A stretch of DNA of 64,000 nucleotides from Sphaerolaimus hirsutus (taxonomy: Eukaryota > Nematoda > Chromadorea > Monhysterida > Sphaerolaimidae), in contig OZ038452.1 in assembly GCA_964036195.1 (NCBI GenBank), forward strand, positions 20,595,785-20,659,784. Direction: 5' to 3'. Each line of letters begins with the position of its first letter. The stretch's first letter is position 1. Position numbers and translations under genes: made by a program. Shown here piece by piece: positions 58,865-64,000 of this stretch. The notes beneath the pieces were generated by a model that worked only from the letters and a program-made list of their open reading frames with translations, was not told the origin of the DNA and made no database searches.

Positions 58865-59460
58865 GTGATGAATCTGTGATGCCTGTCTGATTTGTGAATA
58901 CATGTAAAGCTGAGCCGTGACATCAAGAGGCAGACGGCTGAATGTTTTTGTAGAAGGATTGTTAATAAAAAACCTATCATGATAGATTGTGGAGGACCAG
59001 CTATTTACATTGATTTTGCGCTGGGACGTACCCGTATTTTTGAGCGGGGTGGATTGTATACGGGCCCAGCGAATGGGGGGGGGGGGCGCCCCACTCCCCT
59101 AATTTTGACCCTGTAGTAACATAATTGAGTAATGGGGCTGGCGCCATTTGTAGGGGCCGCGCCACGGCAGTATTGGCGTTGGCGCCAAGATCTATGTATG
59201 TGCATAAATAGTTATACCTGAATATAAATATGGTACTAGGCACCGTAGTGGGTACATTTGTAATGGTGTGTATACTCCTGAAACATAATATGAATGACGG
59301 GATGGGATGGGGCATGACATTACGCCAAAATTTTTACAAAGTGACCAAAACATCTCTTTACAAAAGTGCTTTGCCTGGCATGTTTCATGTCCGGCCCAGG
59401 AAGGGTTGCCCATCCACCGGGGTACGTCCTTGATTTTGTGTATTCGCGCTGAAGTATCTC
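58865..59460. other. Intergenic, poly-G / GGCGTTGGCGCC repeat copy
   Basis: G10 at 59077 followed by CGCCCCACTCCCC and GGCGTTGGCGCCAAGAT (59180s), related to 33295-33425. No exon. Confidence 0.4.
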
Positions 59461-59469
59461 TTATAATCC

Positions 59470-59650
59470 AGGGGTTACTCCCAGACCTTGTAAAATGCCA
59501 TGTAAACATGGCATGCAAAGCGTCAAAAGTCTTGTAAAATGTCATGAAAAATGTCGAATCACTGACGTGTACACTTTTTTGAAAGAATTTTTCCATTTTT
59601 CATGACTTTTGACACCACATGACAGTTGAAATTTTACAGGGTCAAGGGGG
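59470..59650. mobile_element. INT-1 element, intergenic
   Basis: Starts GGGGTTACTCCCAGACCTTG and ends AATTTTACAGGGTCAAGGGG, with TTGACACCACATGACAG words. Confidence 0.6.
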
Positions 59651-59718
59651 TCACGAGACCACTTTTTCATGCAGTTTAATATTTGGACACGGGAATGGTG
59701 GGCAGTTGTAAGAGCATT

Positions 59719-60402
59719 TGAAGGGTGTGCTTCTAAAAGTACCGATCTACAAAAAATCGATTTTGAGATAATCGCGATTGAAAGTTTGGAGCATGCAATA
59801 CCCATACATGGGTATTGGGTATGGGAATTTTGGGTAAGGGTATTTCGGCCATATTGTTGGGTATCCACATGCATGGGTATAATCATTGATTATACACATA
59901 ACACTAGCTATATAAAATTTAGGGAATTGTATTTTTGTAGTACAGTACATTTTAAAGGAACAAATTGGTAATAGCGTGTAGATCGGTATTTTTTAAAGCA
60001 CAAAATCAGAAAGCTGTAGATCGGTACTTTTACCCATAATAAAAAAGCACAACATGAGTTTTTGCGCAAGCGGACGCCGATCTGACATCGGTACTTTTAG
60101 AAGCACAAAAAATAATGTGCAGATCGGTACATTTCAAAGAACAATTTTGAAAAAAGTGTGTAGATCGGTACTTTTAAAGACACAAAAGCTGAAAAAGCTT
60201 GTAGATCGGTACTTTTAAAATTTCAAAAACTGTAATTTGCGATTTTTTTGCTTTTTTCGACCCCCCATATCTCAAAATTGAATTTCGCACCCCCCACATA
60301 TTATATATATTTTTGAAGCGCATTTTTATGGGGACCCCAAAAATGGTCCTAACTCAAATTTGAAAAATTTGTAGATCGGTACTTTTAGAAGCACACCCTT
60401 CA
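59719..60402. mobile_element. Inverted-repeat element with GTAGATCGGTACTTTT subrepeats
   Basis: Starts GAAGGGTGTGCTTCTAAAAG and ends with the exact complement CTTTTAGAAGCACACCCTTC. Inside, TAGATCGGTACTTTTA or a close variant occurs at least seven times in the right two thirds. No clear target duplication beyond ATTT. Confidence 0.75.
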
Positions 60403-62035
60403 TTTATTCTATGCTTGTAATAGAAATAAACCCAAAGCGCCACACAAAAATAAGATTTAAAATAATTGTAAATGTAATACTTAATTAGCACTCGACTCGA
60501 AGTCATATTTATGTTTCAAAAATGTAAATACTACTGAACAGACTCTGAACACAAGTTGAGATAAATAATGCCGGCTAAACGATTGGTTTCGATAGATAAT
60601 CAATGGTCCCATAAGTGGCGAAAACTGTCGGAAATGTGTCAAACTAAATTCCGAAAACATATGGCGGTGAAGGGCCAACTAAATATTCAGGAGCACATTT
60701 TGAAAATAAAAAACAGAGGTCCAAACTAGGGCACAGAGCCTGGTAGCAGAATGGTTACGCATCCGTTTGCAAACCTGCTTTTAAAATAAGACAAGACCGA
60801 GATATTTAATACATATAAGAATTATTACAATTTAATTCCATGGAGCTGAACCAGAATGGATCAACTACATGATGAACAGGCGAGACTCATCTACTTATAA
60901 GTTGGAAAGGTCAATTTCAATGGATTAAAACAGTTTTAAAAATGAATACAAATCTGTATTCACAGTCTTTTTAGTTTTTTATTTAAATTAAAGGAAATGT
61001 TCAAAAACCACACCTTTCCCATGTTTAAGGTGACATGGATTTTGGATGGATGGATAAATGTTTGGATAAAAATGGATTTGATTTTTTTCGGCAGAAGGCC
61101 ATATGTAAACTTGTTTTTATTGCTTTACAACTGACATTATTAGAAATATGTTACGACAAGAAATAAAATAAATACTATGTCTCGGCTAACTTATCGCCAT
61201 TCATACGCTTATCCATGCTCTATACCCCCGGTGCTCTAAATGGGTAGTTAAAAACAACAACATTAGGTATTTGAAAAAACAGACAGGTCACGCTTAAAAA
61301 CCTTGTTTTTCCCGCCCTATACTACGCATAAAAATTGAATGCAAAAATACGAAGAAAAAAACTTGAAACAAACCTGAGAAACAAATGCTAATTAATTTCA
61401 CCATTGGGAACGTGGACCATTTTACCACATTAAAAACGGTTAGCCCCGGAATTGAATAATATCTCACCAATGAGCGATTTGAAACAGATAACTTTTTACC
61501 CACACCGAAACTGAATATGGTAGAAGAATACATTATGTTACATGCAAAACTTTTTACCAACACCGAAACTAAATATAGTAGAAGAATACATTATGTTACA
61601 TGGAAAATAAATTTAGTTTGAGCCACCCTCAATACGAGAGTGAAAATTGCCTAACTTAACTTGAATTCGGAAATGATCAATGATGAGCTTCAGAAAAACT
61701 CCACGAATCATAATGCACATAAATATATTCTGGATAAATGCTAGCTAGGTCATCCTAATGTACATAAATTAGTCATTTGGCTCACATTCAATGGCTCCAT
61801 CGGCCACAACGCCCTAAAATACAACTAAAAGGCAGCGATTTGAACAATGCACAATTAACGACACTGGACTAAAGATGCAAATTGGGAGTGATGAGACAAA
61901 TCGCGAGACACAAGACACAAACTTCAGATAATAAACCGCTCACACGATCTTATCCCATCCCATCCCATCCCATTTTGCATAGCCAGCCCAGTGCAGCGCA
62001 GTGCAGCACACATCAAAAAAGCACCCATCCATCAT
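60403..62035. other. Intergenic, no gene recognised
   Basis: AT-rich. A direct repeat of about 40 bases (ACCGAAACT...TAGAAGAATACATTATGTTAC) occurs at 61503 and 61562. TCCCATCCCATCCCATCCC at 61952. Confidence 0.4.
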
Positions 62036-62776
62036 CTAGTGCAACACGGCGGCGAGCAGCAAGGCGGCCACCAAGCCGAGCACGCTGACAACGGCGCGCG
62101 CGGCCGGGTTGCACTTGTCGCCGCGGCAGAAGTAACCCATGCCGCCGATGACTTCGTCCTGCGCCCACGGCAGCGGCACCGAGGTTTTGTACGATCGCGC
62201 GTGGTTGTCTGTCGGCACTTGTTTGATCTCGTCCGTCAGAGGCGACCAACAACCTTTGGCGATTAGTTCGTGATCTGGGTGGGGTTGGGGGTGGGGTATT
62301 TATGTGGTTCAGTGGACGCGATGGCATTGGAGTGATGTTCTGTTGTAAATTGTGTGTATTCCATGTAAAATTGTTGTTGTTGTGGTCTCGAACTTTTGAT
62401 GAAAAATGGTATAACTGAGAAGTCGACAAAAATTGACTTTTTTTGGCAGAAATCATTGTTTGTTAATGTTTCTCGTGGCTCCATGGCCATAATATATCTA
62501 TAGCAAATATCACCAATAATTACTGTGACGTTTTAGCTGCATATTAATCGACTCATAAATATATTTGAGAAGTCTTGGAGAAAAACGTTTTATTTTTAAA
62601 AAAACGGAGCACTTAAAAAGTCTTTTTCCATCCCTAGCATAATAGCGTCCAAACAACATACCATCATCGACCATTTTGAAGCAAGCGGTATCACAGCAAG
62701 TCTGTCCATGGATGCAGTTATCATAGTCGCGTCCGAGGCAGTTGTAGCACGAGTATTCGCCCCCCTTGCACTCGAT
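62036..62776 (-). CDS. Ly6/three-finger domain GPI-anchored surface protein, C-terminal exons
   Basis: Two minus-strand exons: 62662-62776 and 62036-62274, joined in phase 1. The first gives IECKGGEYSCYNCLGRDYDN then CIHGQTCCDTACFK. The second gives KGCWSPL, a middle part with GMGYFCRGDKCNPAARA, and a hydrophobic end (VLGLVAALLLAAVLH). The cysteine pattern with CYNC near the start, CC..ACFK in the middle and the closing C..D.CN is that of the Ly6/uPAR three-finger fold. The hydrophobic tail without further residues is a GPI-attachment signal. Such proteins sit on the outer cell surface as receptors, channel modulators or septate-junction factors in invertebrates. The signal-peptide exon is not seen; it is probably upstream, beyond the repeats or outside the window. 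Confidence 0.85.
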
Positions 62777-62914
62777 CTGGGGCGAAGTTAAGTCGCACAA
62801 AGTTACTCCTGCGAGACGACAGACATGCAGTTACATCCAGGGTCGTTTTTCGACAGGTTTAATATCTGTTCGTTTTAATTTTGAACAAGGGTCGGCGGGT
62901 AACTACACTGTTCT

Positions 62915-63830
62915 TGGGCCACACAAAGAAACTGTCAAAAGTTATGTAAAAATGCCCTGGAAAATGTCATGAAATATGTCAAATGTCCAGAATTTTTTTT
63001 GCATTCTACATGGCATTTTTCATGACTTTAGACACTTTGCATGACTTTTGACATTTTACAGGGCATTTTACATCTGTTATTTTACAGGGTCTGAGATAGT
63101 GTTGGCACTTGATTTTTTTAAACTGATTTTTTTTAATCTGATTTTTTTTTATCAAAGGGAACTGATTTGAAATTAAAAAAATGGAAAGGCTAAATTGCTG
63201 GTGGAGTTGCACTAGGTATTTTGCAATTTTTTTTGCGCGCAAGTGCGCGATTTCTCAGACACATTACCATTGGTGGTGTTTTCATAGGTTTTGGGGCATT
63301 TTTAGTGTAAAAGCTTCCATTTATTCATGTTACCATGTAACAATAAGCTGTGATATGCCAGTGTAGTATATAATATCCAGCCAATATTCTCCAACATACT
63401 TTTAGTGTGTAACATCACTGTCAATGTATTAGCTTTCTCTTACAACTTTATTTGATCACTATTCCATGCTGAATTTCACTTGAAGTCAGGATTGTTCGAC
63501 AAAAAGCGATATAATTACATAATAAGTCGACATAAAATGGATATTTTTGAAAGAAATCTGTGCTTATAATGATATCCCACGACTCCAGTCATAATAATAC
63601 CACAATAGTCATAACAATACATTATGTCTGACACTTAACATACACATATTTTCTTCTATACCCCTATTTTGGACGATTTAAAAAAAACTGATTTTAATTT
63701 TTTTTAATCAAAAAAACTAAAATTGATGTTTTTAAATCGAGGCGTTTAAAAAAATTAATTTTTTTAAATCAAGGCGTTAAAAAAAAGATTTTTTTCCAAC
63801 CCTAGTCTGAGAGTGGCATCAGGTAGTGAT
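62915..63830. mobile_element. INT-1 element interrupted by hAT-C
   Basis: Left arm CACAAAGAAACTGTCAAAAG with CCCTGGAAAATGTCATG; right arm CATTTTACAGGGCATTTTAC and TTTTACAGGGTCTGAGA. It is cut by the hAT-C element at 63097-63804 and ends GTCTGAGAGTGGCATCAGG. Confidence 0.6.
63097..63804. mobile_element. hAT-C element with perfect 8-bp duplication
   Basis: Starts TAGTGTTGGCACTTGATTTT and ends TTTTTTTCCAACCCTA. GTCTGAGA on both sides (63089-63096, 63805-63812). Arms are TTTTTTTAATCTGA and complement. Confidence 0.9.
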
Positions 63831-64000
63831 TCGTTTGGCACACTGCCTTTTGAATTACCGCATTCACTCAGTTTCATATTTTTGGCATTTTTGCTGAACA
63901 GTAGACTCCTTCTAGCGCACTCACTACACAAGTTATAAGAACATCCGAAAGTGTGTCCCTAGCATCCATAACCAACCAAAATATCAAACATGACACCGCA

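Noticed and set aside
60725-60790. tRNA-like D-arm (TAGCAGAATGGTTACGCA) near 60745
   Set aside because: The A-box-like part is good, but the anticodon arm does not pair and no B box (GGTTCGA) follows. At most a decayed tRNA-derived fragment.

Overview
This is nuclear DNA of an animal, most likely an invertebrate. It holds intron-split genes for CFAP20 (a cilia/flagella protein), Tim17, a doublecortin-domain protein and an Ly6/three-finger surface protein, plus a U2 snRNA gene. Exons are short and GC-rich with canonical GT-AG borders. Introns and intergenic DNA are AT-rich and full of short non-autonomous transposons. I cannot name the species. Nothing here looks prokaryotic or viral.

Layout: 1.7-3.5 kb (minus), an acidic/GRG-repeat gene broken by a hAT-like insertion in exon 3; 5.9-9.7 kb (plus), a coiled-coil gene with a one-base frameshift in its last exon; 9.9-10.8 kb, a mariner-derived fold-back element; 11.5-22.3 kb (minus), a doublecortin gene with two alternative 3' ends, one carrying IQ motifs; 23.8-28.5 kb, weak isolated exons; 31.1-31.3 kb (minus), U2 snRNA; 32.8-35.0 kb (minus), CFAP20; 35.4-36.6 and 37.0-37.8 kb (minus), two small single-pass membrane proteins, probably mitochondrial; 38.5-41.0 kb (plus), Tim17; 42.1-52.4 kb (minus), a seven-exon BAR-like/coiled-coil protein with a Lys/Ala/Pro-rich tail; 57.8-58.9 kb (plus), a small protein with a signal peptide; 62.0-62.8 kb (minus), the C-terminal exons of a GPI-anchored Ly6 protein. 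Exon models were checked by intron phase: the CFAP20, Tim17, BAR-like and two small mitochondrial-type genes each add up to an exact multiple of three.

The most notable feature is a set of intron-forming transposons ('introners'). Several spliceosomal introns are, from end to end, one copy of a short inverted-repeat element. Each is bounded by a duplicated target resembling CCACCTGG. Its complement CCAGGTGG contains AG|GT, so the duplication supplies both splice sites. Related copies lie between genes.

Other transposon families have 8-bp target duplications that can be read directly (hAT-like). Their bodies are built from degenerate simple repeats, for example (CCCGAT)n, (ATATCG)n and (GGAAAACGGAAA)n, and elements nest inside one another. 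Family names used below (hAT-A to hAT-E, INT-1/2, TA-1/2, M-1) are local labels only.
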